DNA from: a virus
Virus record (IMG/VR): IMGVR_UViG_3300029911_000083
Coordinates: 1-39,254 of that record
DNA: 39,254 nt
Strand: one strand, 5' to 3'
Numbering within the stretch: the first letter of the stretch is position 1; every line of letters starts with the position of its first letter. Below, one piece after another: positions 22,567 to 31,510 of the stretch. The position numbers were made by a program, and so were the translations under genes. A model generated the notes under the pieces. The model was given only the letters and a program-made list of their open reading frames with translations. It searched no databases and was not told the origin of the DNA.

Positions 22567-22852
22567 ATCGGCAAAAAAAGTTCTTAGTAAGTCTTTCGTA
22601 GAGAACCATGAAAATGTAAATGAAGACGTAGCAGCAGACCTTATTGTTAAGGCTGAGATCAAGATCAAGGACCTTAGAGAAGACCGTGCAGCTAACGAGA
22701 AGTTAGCTCAGGCTAAGCAGATCGTAAAAGACTTAAATGCTGGATACTCTAGCTCAATTAAGTATGAACAAGCTAAAATTAGCTTCCTATTAGAGAAGCT
22801 TGAGGAGATCCAGAGTGGGGACGTAAATCCCAGCTCAGGCGCTAACTCCTGA
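22553..22852 (+). CDS. Helical hypothetical protein (99 aa)
   Basis: AAGGAAG precedes the ATG. Nearly all residues 1-88 are predicted helix with charged heptad-like spacing (IVKAEIKIKDLREDRAANE), ending in a flexible DVNPSSGANS tail. Probably a coiled coil. Function unknown; its stop overlaps the promoter of the next gene. Confidence 0.7.
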   Translation: MASIESAKKVLSKSFVENHENVNEDVAADLIVKAEIKIKDLREDRAANEKLAQAKQIVKDLNAGYSSSIKYEQAKISFLLEKLEEIQSGDVNPSSGANS

Positions 22853-22858
22853 TAGAAT
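22850..22858 (+). promoter_or_regulatory. Extended -10 promoter with normal leader
   Basis: TG-A-TAGAAT. A start near 22865 leaves a ~21-base leader containing AAGGAG before ATG 22886, unlike the leaderless cases. Confidence 0.5.
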
Positions 22859-22885
22859 GGGTCAACCTAGTCTTAAGGAGACCCT

Positions 22886-23728
22886 ATGAGTTTAAGAGAT
22901 TCCTATTTTAATGGCCCGAGTGGTCTTTCCCAACAAATGGATGCAGCTTTTGCTGCCGGAGTTGCCTTCGTAGGCGCTGGTACAGCCGATCAATCTACCC
23001 TAGCATTAGGTGATAGAAACGGTTTGAACCTCAGCACTGGCGTTGGTGTAGCCGGTAAATACTTTAGCTATGCAACCCCAAGCGTGAACTACATTATGTA
23101 CTTCATCGTTAACGGAGAGATTGCTCCTCCAGTATCCGGAACTATGGTTCCAATTACTATCTTAAGCGGCGACGGCACACTTCAAGTGGCTGCTAAAGTT
23201 GCTTTAGCAATGAGTTCTATCTCAGGATCTCCTATCTCTGCTTCTTCAACTGCTGACATCGTTGACATGAACAACAACATAGTTGGACCAGTTATCCTCC
23301 CAGTATCTGCTGGAACTTTAGGTGGTACTTCCGCTGTAAATCAAGTTCAAGCGGGTGTTGCTCCAACTGGTAACTATGCTACCCTTCAAGGTGCATTATC
23401 AGCTGCAGCTGCTGCAGGACAATTACAGTTTAACTTCTTAGTTCAAGGAACTGGAACTGCTAACTCTGTATATCTACGTGGACGCAATGGTGATAATCTC
23501 TACTTAAGAAGCTTCTTCGCTGGTATCCTTCAAGCAATGGCCAATCAACAGATCTATGACTATCAATGTGGATTAGAACTTGACATCAGTACTATCCAAG
23601 GTACTAACGTAATCTTTCACTTTAACTTCGGTTCACAACATCATAATAAGCCTCACGTTCGTTTAGAGCCACTTAACGGTGCATGCTCTCCTTGCAATAC
23701 TCAACAAAGCTTTAGTCGCTTTTACTAA
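22886..23728 (+). CDS. Putative abundant structural protein (280 aa), unrecognised
   Basis: Very strong signals: its own extended -10 promoter, AAGGAG at ideal spacing and a strong terminator directly after it, as for highly expressed virion proteins. The product starts MSLRDSYFNGPSGLSQQMDA, is Ala/Gly/Ser/Thr-rich and beta-like, and ends with an unusual Cys/His/Asn-rich tail (HHNKPHVRLEP, GACSPCNT). No signal peptide or known motif. A capsid, tail or decoration protein is a guess from expression signals and composition. Confidence 0.7.
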   Translation: MSLRDSYFNGPSGLSQQMDAAFAAGVAFVGAGTADQSTLALGDRNGLNLSTGVGVAGKYFSYATPSVNYIMYFIVNGEIAPPVSGTMVPITILSGDGTLQVAAKVALAMSSISGSPISASSTADIVDMNNNIVGPVILPVSAGTLGGTSAVNQVQAGVAPTGNYATLQGALSAAAAAGQLQFNFLVQGTGTANSVYLRGRNGDNLYLRSFFAGILQAMANQQIYDYQCGLELDISTIQGTNVIFHFNFGSQHHNKPHVRLEPLNGACSPCNTQQSFSRFY

Positions 23729-23760
23729 AATTCTACTCGACCCGCATCATTGACGGAGAG

Positions 23761-23793
23761 GGCATAGGGTCAAACCTGTGCCTTTTCTTTTTT
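23761..23793 (+). terminator. Rho-independent terminator
   Basis: GGCATAGG (23761-23768) pairs with CCTGTGCC (23775-23782) over 8 bp including one T-G pair, loop GTCAAA, followed by TTTTCTTTTTT. Termination here separates the gene at 22886 from the polymerase gene. Confidence 0.92.
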
Positions 23794-23794
23794 G

Positions 23795-23800
23795 TATAAT
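23795..23800 (+). promoter_or_regulatory. -10 promoter, leaderless geometry (polymerase gene)
   Basis: Perfect TATAAT directly after the terminator T-run, with six bases (CAGTGC) to ATG 23807 and no Shine-Dalgarno. The terminator just upstream means the polymerase gene needs its own promoter here. Confidence 0.6.
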
Positions 23801-23806
23801 CAGTGC

Positions 23807-26800
23807 ATGGCAAGATTTAAAGAACCAGCACAACTGCATAACCACTCAAAATATTCACTGTTAGATGCAGTCCCATCGCCCGAAGAGTGGGTTGGATGGT
23901 GTTTAGAGACAGGTACTCCAGCTCTGGCTGTAACCGATCACGGTACGGCTATCTCAATGTACGATGCATTGAAGACTAAAGATTTCATTAAGGCATACAA
24001 TAAAGAGCATGGTACAGATCATGCTTTAGACGCTGTAACTCTAATACCAGCAGTAGAGTTGTATGTAAAGCTCAATGCAGAAGATAAGAGTCACTTTCAT
24101 ATTACTGCATGGGCTGCAAGCACTGAAGGTTATCATAATCTCATGAAGCTTTCATCATTGGCTTACAATGATACGGTTTCATTCTACGGCTCTGTGAAGG
24201 CTCGCGTTACATTCGATCAGATTAAGGAACATAAGGCTGGAATTAAGTTCGGTACTGGATGTATTGCTGGTCCTATCGGTAAGGCGTTCTGGGATGGCAA
24301 TAAGGCTAGAGCAGAAGAGCTATACTTGATGTATCAAGATATATTCGGAGATCAATTATATGTCGAGTTCCATTGTAACGATGTCACTCATAACTTTAAT
24401 AAAACAACTGGGAGTTTTGACCCCATCCCAGGAGATGAATGTTCTTGCGATGGTAACAAACAAAAGCACTACAATATATTCTTGGCAGAAATGGTGGACA
24501 AACACGGTGGCAAATGTATTCCTGTTACTGACGCTCACTTTATTAAACCTGAAGATAAGATCATCCAAGATTGCCTTCTTAAAAACGGTAACTCTAACGG
24601 ATGGTACTTCTACGAGTCTTACCACCAACTTAGGGCGGAAGAAATGTTTTCAAAACTTAGAGGTCATCTTGGGGACTGGCTCACCGAAGAGAACTTCCAT
24701 ACATGGATCGAAAATACATACGAAGTTGCTGCTGCAGCTGCTGATATTAAAGTTAAATTCGAATACCACCTCCCCAAGATCGCAATACCAGAGTCTATTA
24801 CAGCTAAGACTTCTGACTATGATACTCAAACTTATTACTACATGATGCAGCTCATCAATGAGCACGGTCGTTGGAGCAATGATCCTATATATGAGGCTCG
24901 CTTCAGACAAGAGCTTGATGTCATCATGAAGAATGCAACCCTCAACTTTATCCCATACTTCCTACTGTATGAAGACATTGGTAGGTTCGCTAGATCTAAG
25001 GGAATCTTACAGAACATCGCCCGTGGTTCTGCTGGCGGATCACTTATCTCTTTCTATCTAAAGATTACACATGTTGATCCTATCGCTGCTAACTTACCGT
25101 TTGAGCGCTTCTTATCTCATGCTCGTATTAGAGCTGGTTCATTCCCAGACATCGACGCCGACATTGGTGATCGTGCTAGGGCCCTAATTATTGATTACCT
25201 TCGCACGAAGTATGGTGTGGGCTTTGCTCAGATCTCTACATTCCAGAAGATGAAGACGAAGAATGCTATCAAAGATTCTATGTTTGCTTTATATGGGCGT
25301 AACAGGAATGACTTTGAAGTTAAGACCATCTGTGATTCTATTCCAGACTCTGGACAAGAGGTCCATGACGAGTACGGATTCTTATATGGTTACACGGATC
25401 AAGAGGGTAACTATAATGCTGGTCAGGTAGAGGTTAATAAGAATCTTGCTAACTTCTTCGCTACATATCCTGATGTAGAGAAGATGGTTAAGAAGCTTAT
25501 CGGTACGATCCGTGGCTGGTCTCGACACGCTTCTGCGTTCGTTATCTCTACACTAGATCTAGCAGCTGATCGTGTTCCTACAATGGTGATGAAGGATAAA
25601 GAGCTTGGCGATATCGTATGTACTCAGTATGATGCGGATATGGTCCAGACGTGTGGTTTAGTGAAGGCCGATATCTTGGGTATTAAAACCCTCACTGCTG
25701 TTTCTGACTGTGTAGCTCTCGTTAAAGAGCAGGTTGATTATCTTGAAGAAGTCAAAGGTATGCCTTATATCTATAGGTTGCCAGAGGATAAGGATATTTA
25801 CACTGACTTCTATAACAAAGAAACAGATTCATCATTTCAGTTCAATACAGACTTGATTAAGGGTATGATTCAAGAGTTTATGCCTGTCCGTCGTAAGGAT
25901 CTAATGGACTTTACAGCCGTGGCTCGTCCAGGAGCGCTAGATGCACCTCTCTACAACACAACGGCAGCACAGTACTACATGGACATTAAGAATGGTGTGA
26001 GGAATCTAGAGTACTTGCACGACGATCTAGAGCCAATCCTAAAGGATAGTTGCGGCGTCTTCGTGTACCAAGAAGAGGTTATGAGATTTCTAGTAGAAAT
26101 CGCAGGTTACTCTTGGGAAGAATCAGACGCCATCCGAAGCGCGATTGCCAAAAAGAAAACAGATGTTATCATGGCTTGCTATGATCGTATCCGTAAGAGT
26201 TGTCGTAACCGTGGATGGGATGAAGATGCTATTGAGACAATTTGTCAACAGATTCAAGCCTTCTCTCGATACTCATTCAACAAGTCGCACTCGTATGCTT
26301 ATAGTGAGTTAGGTTATATCACCATGTACTTAAAGCACCATCATCCTTATGAATGGTGGGCTAGTATTCTTAATGTGTACAAAGATGATGAAGTTAAACT
26401 TAGAAGCTATATGTCTAAGTTGGGCGACATGGTTCGTCCACCTTCACTTAAGTATCCAACAAACAAGTTCGAGGTTCGTGAGATTGAGGGTCAGAAGTAC
26501 ATTGTAACTCCACTCTCTGCTATTAAGGGTGTTGGTCCAGCGGTTGTTAAAGAGCTCTGTTTAAAAGGACCTTTCCCAACGCTAGCTGATTTCGTTGCAC
26601 GTATTGATCATGCTAAGGTTAATTCTGGCGGTATCTCTTATCTCATTAAGGGACGTGGAGCAGATGACATGATGGATATGTCTATTGAAAGCTATCCAGA
26701 ACGTCGTAAGGCATTCATTGAGACATATAAGCAGTTGAGAGGTAAAGAGATCAAGCTTCAACCAGAGGTGTTCTCTTTCGATCCGCTCTCTATCTTCTTG

Positions 26801-27244
26801 ATGGAGAAAGAATTTAACAAAGCTTTTAATAAAAACTTGCTCAGCAATCCTGACATTGTAAACATCATTAAAGGTAAGTGGCCAGCACTTAAAGACACAG
26901 GTCGCTCAGGTATTCCACTTCTAATGGGCGGAACCCCAGTATTGGCTACGATTAAAGTAGCAGAGGGACTATTGAAGAGGGAGTTTGAACAAGAGGTAGG
27001 TATGATCCTCTTATTCGAGTCTTCTACTGCTACCAAGGGTATTTCTAAGAAGAGCGGTAAACCGTGGTCTAAACTTTCGGTTTATCTCTCTGACGGATTT
27101 ACAACACTTGAGTGTACGCAGTGGGATTCTAAAAAAGCTTTAGGTTGGGACAAGAACTGCATAGTGTATGTTCGAGGAAAATTAAAGGCGGGCTGGAAAT
27201 CACCAGTTTGCTTAATAATTGAAGAAATCGAAAGAGTTGAATAA
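23807..27244 (+). CDS. dnaE: DNA polymerase III alpha subunit (DnaE type)
   Basis: 1145 residues from ATG 23807, near the usual ~1160. PHP domain: HNHSKYS at 11-17 and VTDHGT at 42-47. Polymerase core: RGSAGGSLISF, PDIDADIGD with D448 and D450 as two catalytic Asp, and a third, D622, in KADILGIKTL. Fingers FNKSHSYAYSELGYITMYLK are followed by a helix-hairpin-helix (SAIKGVGPAVVKEL) and a C-terminal OB fold (GKPWSKLSVYLSDGFTTLEC). Catalytic residues are intact, so this is the phage replicase. Proofreading exonuclease, clamp and clamp loader were not found in the window. Confidence 0.96.
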   Translation: MARFKEPAQLHNHSKYSLLDAVPSPEEWVGWCLETGTPALAVTDHGTAISMYDALKTKDFIKAYNKEHGTDHALDAVTLIPAVELYVKLNAEDKSHFHITAWAASTEGYHNLMKLSSLAYNDTVSFYGSVKARVTFDQIKEHKAGIKFGTGCIAGPIGKAFWDGNKARAEELYLMYQDIFGDQLYVEFHCNDVTHNFNKTTGSFDPIPGDECSCDGNKQKHYNIFLAEMVDKHGGKCIPVTDAHFIKPEDKIIQDCLLKNGNSNGWYFYESYHQLRAEEMFSKLRGHLGDWLTEENFHTWIENTYEVAAAAADIKVKFEYHLPKIAIPESITAKTSDYDTQTYYYMMQLINEHGRWSNDPIYEARFRQELDVIMKNATLNFIPYFLLYEDIGRFARSKGILQNIARGSAGGSLISFYLKITHVDPIAANLPFERFLSHARIRAGSFPDIDADIGDRARALIIDYLRTKYGVGFAQISTFQKMKTKNAIKDSMFALYGRNRNDFEVKTICDSIPDSGQEVHDEYGFLYGYTDQEGNYNAGQVEVNKNLANFFATYPDVEKMVKKLIGTIRGWSRHASAFVISTLDLAADRVPTMVMKDKELGDIVCTQYDADMVQTCGLVKADILGIKTLTAVSDCVALVKEQVDYLEEVKGMPYIYRLPEDKDIYTDFYNKETDSSFQFNTDLIKGMIQEFMPVRRKDLMDFTAVARPGALDAPLYNTTAAQYYMDIKNGVRNLEYLHDDLEPILKDSCGVFVYQEEVMRFLVEIAGYSWEESDAIRSAIAKKKTDVIMACYDRIRKSCRNRGWDEDAIETICQQIQAFSRYSFNKSHSYAYSELGYITMYLKHHHPYEWWASILNVYKDDEVKLRSYMSKLGDMVRPPSLKYPTNKFEVREIEGQKYIVTPLSAIKGVGPAVVKELCLKGPFPTLADFVARIDHAKVNSGGISYLIKGRGADDMMDMSIESYPERRKAFIETYKQLRGKEIKLQPEVFSFDPLSIFLMEKEFNKAFNKNLLSNPDIVNIIKGKWPALKDTGRSGIPLLMGGTPVLATIKVAEGLLKREFEQEVGMILLFESSTATKGISKKSGKPWSKLSVYLSDGFTTLECTQWDSKKALGWDKNCIVYVRGKLKAGWKSPVCLIIEEIERVE

Positions 27245-27258
27245 CAAGGAGAAATGAA

Positions 27259-27756
27259 ATGGCAAAATTCGTAGTAGTAAATCAGGCACCAGATAGGGAC
27301 TTAGAAAAAGGTGAGATCGTAATCGGTCAACCGGACTTTATGGAGCAAATCTTAGCAAATCAGAAGAAAGCACCAAAACACGGTCAGACAGGTATCAACC
27401 ATCTTCGCGAGGTCTTAGGCTCTATTGCAGAGAAATACGACCACGATATGAATGTGTTCAAAATTAGGTTATTGAACTACGAAGGTCTTCCATGTAAGAC
27501 TAACGCAGATCTCTCTGTAGTTCTAAATAACATTCTCAAGAACGAGTATCCTCAGATCTTTGATAAGTACTTGGAGCATGAACTTAAGAATCGACCTTTA
27601 AATACTAAGTTAATTCACTATGTAGGTAGCTTACAATCTACAACCCCGTTCTATGCAGCTGGTCTAGATCTCATCGATGAGAAGGATGTTGAATCTTATT
27701 TGACTGGTAAACCTAAGAAGACTGTTGGTAAACCTGCGGTCTCGAACGAAGATTAA
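27259..27756 (+). CDS. Hypothetical protein (165 aa)
   Basis: AAGGAG precedes the ATG, 14 bases after the polymerase stop, so they are probably co-transcribed. Mixed alpha/beta; contains FKIRLLNYEGLPCK and HYVGSLQSTTPFYAAG, with a Lys/Pro-rich end (GKPKKTVGKP). No recognised motif. A replication accessory function is only implied by its position between polymerase and SSB genes. Confidence 0.78.
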   Translation: MAKFVVVNQAPDRDLEKGEIVIGQPDFMEQILANQKKAPKHGQTGINHLREVLGSIAEKYDHDMNVFKIRLLNYEGLPCKTNADLSVVLNNILKNEYPQIFDKYLEHELKNRPLNTKLIHYVGSLQSTTPFYAAGLDLIDEKDVESYLTGKPKKTVGKPAVSNED

Positions 27757-27757
27757 A

Positions 27758-27892
27758 ATGAATAAAGTAGTAAAGTTTGATCTATGCGATCAATGTGGCG
27801 TTGCAACCAACGAAACCTGTGCGATATGTGAAGAAAACGTCTGTCAATATTGCACAGAAGATCATGACGAAGACATACACCCTGAAGAGTAA
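27758..27892 (+). CDS. B-box-like mini zinc-binding protein (44 aa)
   Basis: ATG one base after the preceding stop, TAA at 27890-27892. The 44 residues hold C10-x2-C13, C21-x2-C24, C29-x2-C32, then H36 and H41: the spacing C-x2-C-x7-C-x2-C-x4-C-x2-C-x3-H-x4-H matches a B-box zinc finger and could bind two Zn2+. The tail is acidic (EDHDEDIHPEE). B-boxes usually mediate protein contacts. No Shine-Dalgarno is strong, but coupling to the upstream stop is likely. Its place between polymerase and SSB suggests a replication or regulatory adaptor (inference). Confidence 0.65.
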   Translation: MNKVVKFDLCDQCGVATNETCAICEENVCQYCTEDHDEDIHPEE

Positions 27893-27895
27893 ACG

Positions 27896-27904
27896 TGGTA
27901 TAAT
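27896..27904 (+). promoter_or_regulatory. Extended -10 promoter for the SSB gene
   Basis: TG-G-TATAAT, a perfect extended -10. A start near 27911 gives a ~41-base leader with GGAG before ATG 27952, a conventional arrangement for a highly expressed gene. Confidence 0.65.
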
Positions 27905-27951
27905 ATACCTAAGCCAATAACGGCCTTTGAACAAAACCCTTGGAGAAAATA

Positions 27952-29037
27952 ATGAGTAATAACACTAAAATCAAATTGAATATGGATTCCCTCAAATCAA
28001 GAAAAGAGTGGAAACGCCACAAAGTAAAAGACGGACATAATGTCTTCCGCATTTTACCACCATTCGGAGAAGCTTCTAACGGCTATCCGTACCGCAAATG
28101 GCAAATCATCTGGGGATTAACTGACCCAGAATCTGGACGTGCTCGTCCATTCGCATCATCCCTCACATCTGAAAAACGCTGCCCAGTAAATGAATTCGTT
28201 CAATTGCTTAAGCAACGTGCTGAAACCATGACTGGTAAACTTGAAGCGCTTGATACTCCGAAAGAAGAGATCAAGAATCGCATGAAAGGTTTGCAAGAAC
28301 TTATTGGCAATATCATCCCTAAGACTGTCTACGTTTATAACGCAGCAGATCGTTCAGGCGAAGTAGGTCTATTAGAGCTTAAATCTACAGCTCACAAAGA
28401 CATGAAAGAGAAGATGAACAAGTATATCCAAGATTACAATCAGGATCCTACCTCTTTGGGTAGTGCTGATGATGATTCTGGCGTATGGTTCGATATCATT
28501 CGTTCTAATGCTACCGGTCAATTCCGCGATACTAAGTATGATGTAGAGAAAGTACAAACTCGTCTTAAAGAAGCTTCTGGAAAGGTCTCTTTCGTAGATG
28601 ACCGTTCTCCGCTTTCTGATGCTGTTGTAGAGAACTACGATAACTTAGCTTATGATCTTTCAGCTATTTATCAAACTAAAACTTACGATGAATTGAACGA
28701 AGTATTGCAAGCCAATCTTCCTAGCATCATCGAAGCTTATCCAGATGCAGATCTCTCTATCGAACCGAATCTAGCTAATGCATATGCTGCTCCAGTGGCT
28801 ACTGCTGCAACCCCTCGTGCACAAGCTGCGCCTGCTGCTAAACCAACAGGTACATCTCGTGTAACTACTAGATTGGATGATGAAGATGACGACATCGACG
28901 AAACAAAGTTGGCAGCACCAGCTAGTTCTGCTAACGTTCGTGGAACGACTACTAGGAATCTACAAGCTGCCGCTACCGCAAGCTCAGCGATCACGGATGA
29001 CTTCATGGCAGAAGCCGATAGACTCTTAAGATCATAA
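27952..29037 (+). CDS. Single-stranded DNA-binding protein (T4 gp32-like)
   Basis: 361 residues from ATG 27952, seven bases after GGAG; the in-frame TTG at 27940 is part of that site. The N-terminal region has KEWKRHKVKDGHNVFRILPP, then RCPVNEF and a strand VYVYNAADRSGEVGLLEL, the pattern of gp32-type OB-fold proteins in T4-like and related phages. The C-terminal ~90 residues are Ala/Pro-rich and flexible, with an acidic patch (DDEDDDIDE, ~310-318) used in SSBs for protein contacts. It coats single strands in replication and recombination and works with the UvsX/RecA encoded downstream. Confidence 0.85.
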   Translation: MSNNTKIKLNMDSLKSRKEWKRHKVKDGHNVFRILPPFGEASNGYPYRKWQIIWGLTDPESGRARPFASSLTSEKRCPVNEFVQLLKQRAETMTGKLEALDTPKEEIKNRMKGLQELIGNIIPKTVYVYNAADRSGEVGLLELKSTAHKDMKEKMNKYIQDYNQDPTSLGSADDDSGVWFDIIRSNATGQFRDTKYDVEKVQTRLKEASGKVSFVDDRSPLSDAVVENYDNLAYDLSAIYQTKTYDELNEVLQANLPSIIEAYPDADLSIEPNLANAYAAPVATAATPRAQAAPAAKPTGTSRVTTRLDDEDDDIDETKLAAPASSANVRGTTTRNLQAAATASSAITDDFMAEADRLLRS

Positions 29038-29047
29038 GGACAAAACA

Positions 29048-29494
29048 ATGAGTGATATTACCAAAAAGGTAGACATCACTCGTCTAGCCCACTACGTAAA
29101 CAAGATAGAGGAGCTGTCAACTATTAGCAAGTTGATGGCTCCTGTTTATCTTCAGGATTACATTATGGGTCAAGACGTTGCTGCTAATCTACTTGCGAAA
29201 GCAATGCAGTCCGATTCTAAAGCAAAAGCGAAGGTTGAGCAGGCCGAAGCAATTGCATATCTTGAACGCGCCAAAGACTACCTAGAAGCGCGCGGTATCA
29301 AGGACACTAGCGAAGCTCGTAAACAATATGTAAACATCGATCCAGATGTTCTTCAAGCTAAGGATGATAGAGCCATGACGGAGGCTTTAGTATCATTAAT
29401 GAAGAGCAAATTATCTCAATTGAGACAAGCACATGACGATCTAAAGAAGATTGCTTATGGCGATCAAAATATGACAAACTACGAAGGAATGTGA
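29048..29494 (+). CDS. Helical protein (148 aa), possible recombination mediator
   Basis: AAGGA precedes the ATG, 11 bases after the SSB stop. All-helical, charged: AEAIAYLERAKDYLEARGIK, DTSEARKQYV, LMKSKLSQLRQAHDDLKKI. Located between SSB and the RecA/UvsX gene, where T4-like systems would place a loader such as UvsY, and its size is comparable to UvsY (137 residues). No sequence proof; the name UvsY is not assigned. Confidence 0.75.
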   Translation: MSDITKKVDITRLAHYVNKIEELSTISKLMAPVYLQDYIMGQDVAANLLAKAMQSDSKAKAKVEQAEAIAYLERAKDYLEARGIKDTSEARKQYVNIDPDVLQAKDDRAMTEALVSLMKSKLSQLRQAHDDLKKIAYGDQNMTNYEGM

Positions 29495-30024
29495 TGAAGA
29501 TCTGTTCTAAGTGTTTTGATAATAAATCTTACTGTGATTTCTATGTTAGACCATCGTACAAAGACGGTTACAGTTCTTGGTGTATAAATTGTACATTAGA
29601 ATATGGAAAAACATATAAGGTTCAGCATCTTGAAGATAAGAGAATTAAGCAAAGAGAGTGGAGAAAGCAAACTGATTATTGTTCAATATACTTAAGTGAT
29701 ATTAACAATAAATTAGCACATACTTTGAGAAATAGAGTTGGTGACATTATAAGAGGGAAAATTAAAATAGGTTCTGCTGTAGATGACTTAGGTTGTTCTA
29801 TAGAAGAACTAAAGAATTATTTAGAGTCTAGATTTCAACCTGGAATGACCTGGGATAATTGGTCGATTAACGGTTGGCATGTAGATCATGTTAAGCCATT
29901 ATCTTTATTTGATTTGTCTAATTTAGAGCAGTTTAAACAGGCTTGCCATTACACAAACTTACAACCTTTGTGGGCGAAAGATAATTTGGTAAAATACAAT
30001 AAGGAGATAGGGCGTAATGGATAA
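29494..30024 (+). CDS. HNH homing-type endonuclease (paralogue of 36881 gene)
   Basis: 176 residues, ATG in a TGATG overlap with the upstream stop, GAAGGA before it. An N-terminal zinc ribbon (KICSKCFDNK ... WCINC) is followed by a basic helix and the HNH core: DLGCSIEELKNYLESRF, TWDNW, WHVDHVKPLSLFDLS (catalytic DH) and ACHYTNLQPLW. The same core and ribbon occur in the gene at 36881. Lower GC and Lys/Asn-rich composition than neighbours suggest recent arrival. It splits the SSB-RecA gene order. Free-standing homing endonuclease is the best reading. Confidence 0.88.
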   Translation: MKICSKCFDNKSYCDFYVRPSYKDGYSSWCINCTLEYGKTYKVQHLEDKRIKQREWRKQTDYCSIYLSDINNKLAHTLRNRVGDIIRGKIKIGSAVDDLGCSIEELKNYLESRFQPGMTWDNWSINGWHVDHVKPLSLFDLSNLEQFKQACHYTNLQPLWAKDNLVKYNKEIGRNG

Positions 30025-30214
30025 TTTTATTTATCGTCTTAAGGATGAACAAGGGAATATTTTAAAAGAGACACAATATATAGGTGATCAAGAATTGTTA
30101 GATCAATTGTCTGCGTTTCAAACTAAGCACCAAATTGTTTTTGGTGATAGCATGCATGATTTGTTATGTGATCTAAGTAATTATCTTATAAACAAGGGGG
30201 CAATCTATGTCTAA
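30017..30214 (+). CDS. Small hypothetical protein (65 aa)
   Basis: AAGGAG lies before the ATG, which overlaps the HNH stop by 8 bases. Soluble, mixed alpha/beta (IYRLKDEQGNILKETQYIG, LLDQLSAFQTK). Not recognised. It is coupled to the RecA-like gene by an 8-base overlap. Confidence 0.65.
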   Translation: MDNFIYRLKDEQGNILKETQYIGDQELLDQLSAFQTKHQIVFGDSMHDLLCDLSNYLINKGAIYV

Positions 30215-31313
30215 ACAATGGCTAAGTAAACTAACAGAAGAGTTTGGAACCGTAGCGGCTGATCTCAATATAAATGTGCCACCTGTAGTGCCAACTAGAT
30301 CACCGTCCTTAAATTGGGCGACTCAGATTGGTGGCTTTCAACCAGGTAAGATCATTGTTCCATATGGACCAGAGAGCTCAGGTAAGTCCCTACTAGCTAT
30401 GATGGCTATTGCTGATTACCAGAAAAGAGATGCAGATGCGATATTCATTTGGTTCGATGCAGAGTTCTCATTCAACCTCCCGCTATTTATCAAGATCGGC
30501 GGTGACTCGAAGCGCCTCATTGTACGCAAGTCGAATGACCCACTTAAAATCTTTGACTACGTCGGGGGAGAGATGTTGGAGGCTCTTCAAGAAGGAGCGC
30601 CAATCCGCGGTATCGTTATTGATTCTATTAAGGCAATTAGATATCCTAAAGAAACTAACATGAAGCAAACGACTGACCAGAAGATGGGTGGAACTGGTGC
30701 AAGCTATCTTCCATCTGCCCTAAAGTTAGTTATTCCTGTCATCGCTCAATATAACCTAATGACCTTCTTGATTCAACAGGTCACTATGGAGATTGATCCA
30801 ATGAAGGCGCTTCGTAATCCTTTCGTTATCACGGAAGGTAAGGCTTTGAAGCACGCGGCAGATCTAATGCTTGAAATCGTTAAGCTTGATACTAAGAATG
30901 GAATCTTGGAATCGGGTGAGACAATCTCTGGCGCTGCGCAACAGACTGGTCACAAGGTTCGTGTTAAGGTTAAGAAGAATCGTCTCGGCGTTCCAGCTCG
31001 TATGGCACAATTTACGTACCACTACGATAATGGTATCATCGACACCGCTTCGGAAATCTTTGAGCTTGGCAAGTCTTTAGGAATTGTATTCCATCCTGTT
31101 AATCCAGCGTCTGGTAAAGAGAACGTTCAGATGTGGCAGTTTGGCGCCTACGATCCTATTAGGGGTGAAGAGAATATGAAGCAATTTGTTCTAGCATCAC
31201 CTAAGATTCAAAATGAGATTATGTCTGCGTGCTATACTTACAAGGATGAAGCCGTTCAGACAGATGTAGCTGGCGTTGTAATAGACGACTCTGATATACC
31301 ATTGGAGGAATAA
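30207..31313 (+). CDS. RecA/UvsX-like recombinase
   Basis: 368 residues, GGGGG-type ribosome-binding site upstream. Walker A YGPESSGKS at 53-61, Walker B GIVIDSIKAI, a DNA-binding loop region (GGTGASYLPSALKLVIPVI) and LMTFLIQQV fit RecA/UvsX strand-exchange proteins. VRVKVKKNRLGVP resembles the conserved end of the RecA core. It forms filaments on SSB-coated DNA and drives recombination-dependent replication. A TAATG overlap couples it to the next gene. Confidence 0.92.
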   Translation: MSKQWLSKLTEEFGTVAADLNINVPPVVPTRSPSLNWATQIGGFQPGKIIVPYGPESSGKSLLAMMAIADYQKRDADAIFIWFDAEFSFNLPLFIKIGGDSKRLIVRKSNDPLKIFDYVGGEMLEALQEGAPIRGIVIDSIKAIRYPKETNMKQTTDQKMGGTGASYLPSALKLVIPVIAQYNLMTFLIQQVTMEIDPMKALRNPFVITEGKALKHAADLMLEIVKLDTKNGILESGETISGAAQQTGHKVRVKVKKNRLGVPARMAQFTYHYDNGIIDTASEIFELGKSLGIVFHPVNPASGKENVQMWQFGAYDPIRGEENMKQFVLASPKIQNEIMSACYTYKDEAVQTDVAGVVIDDSDIPLEE

Positions 31314-31510
31314 TGAGATATTTGCTGTTATTATTACTTTCTAGTTGCGCTACAGTGAATGTAGCACCTCAAAATGCATCTATAGCTCTTATGGAGAAAG
31401 CCAAGCAATCCTGTAAGGATGACAAGAGATGTGCACTAGAGTTCTTGTATAAAGAATGTCGCACTAAGAACTTAGATCTTAAGATATGCGGATTAATGGA
31501 GAAACTGTGA
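31313..31510 (+). CDS. Small putative lipoprotein (65 aa)
   Basis: MRYLLLLLLSSC gives a very short signal peptide with lipobox LSSC and lipid-acceptor C12. The mature part is small and Cys-rich (four further Cys, 34 to 59) and would be outside the inner membrane. Short lipoproteins in phages include outer-membrane spanins and superinfection-exclusion proteins; no partner gene supports either here. The signal is shorter than usual, so export is not certain. Overlaps the recombinase by one base and the next gene by four. Confidence 0.65.
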   Translation: MRYLLLLLLSSCATVNVAPQNASIALMEKAKQSCKDDKRCALEFLYKECRTKNLDLKICGLMEKL

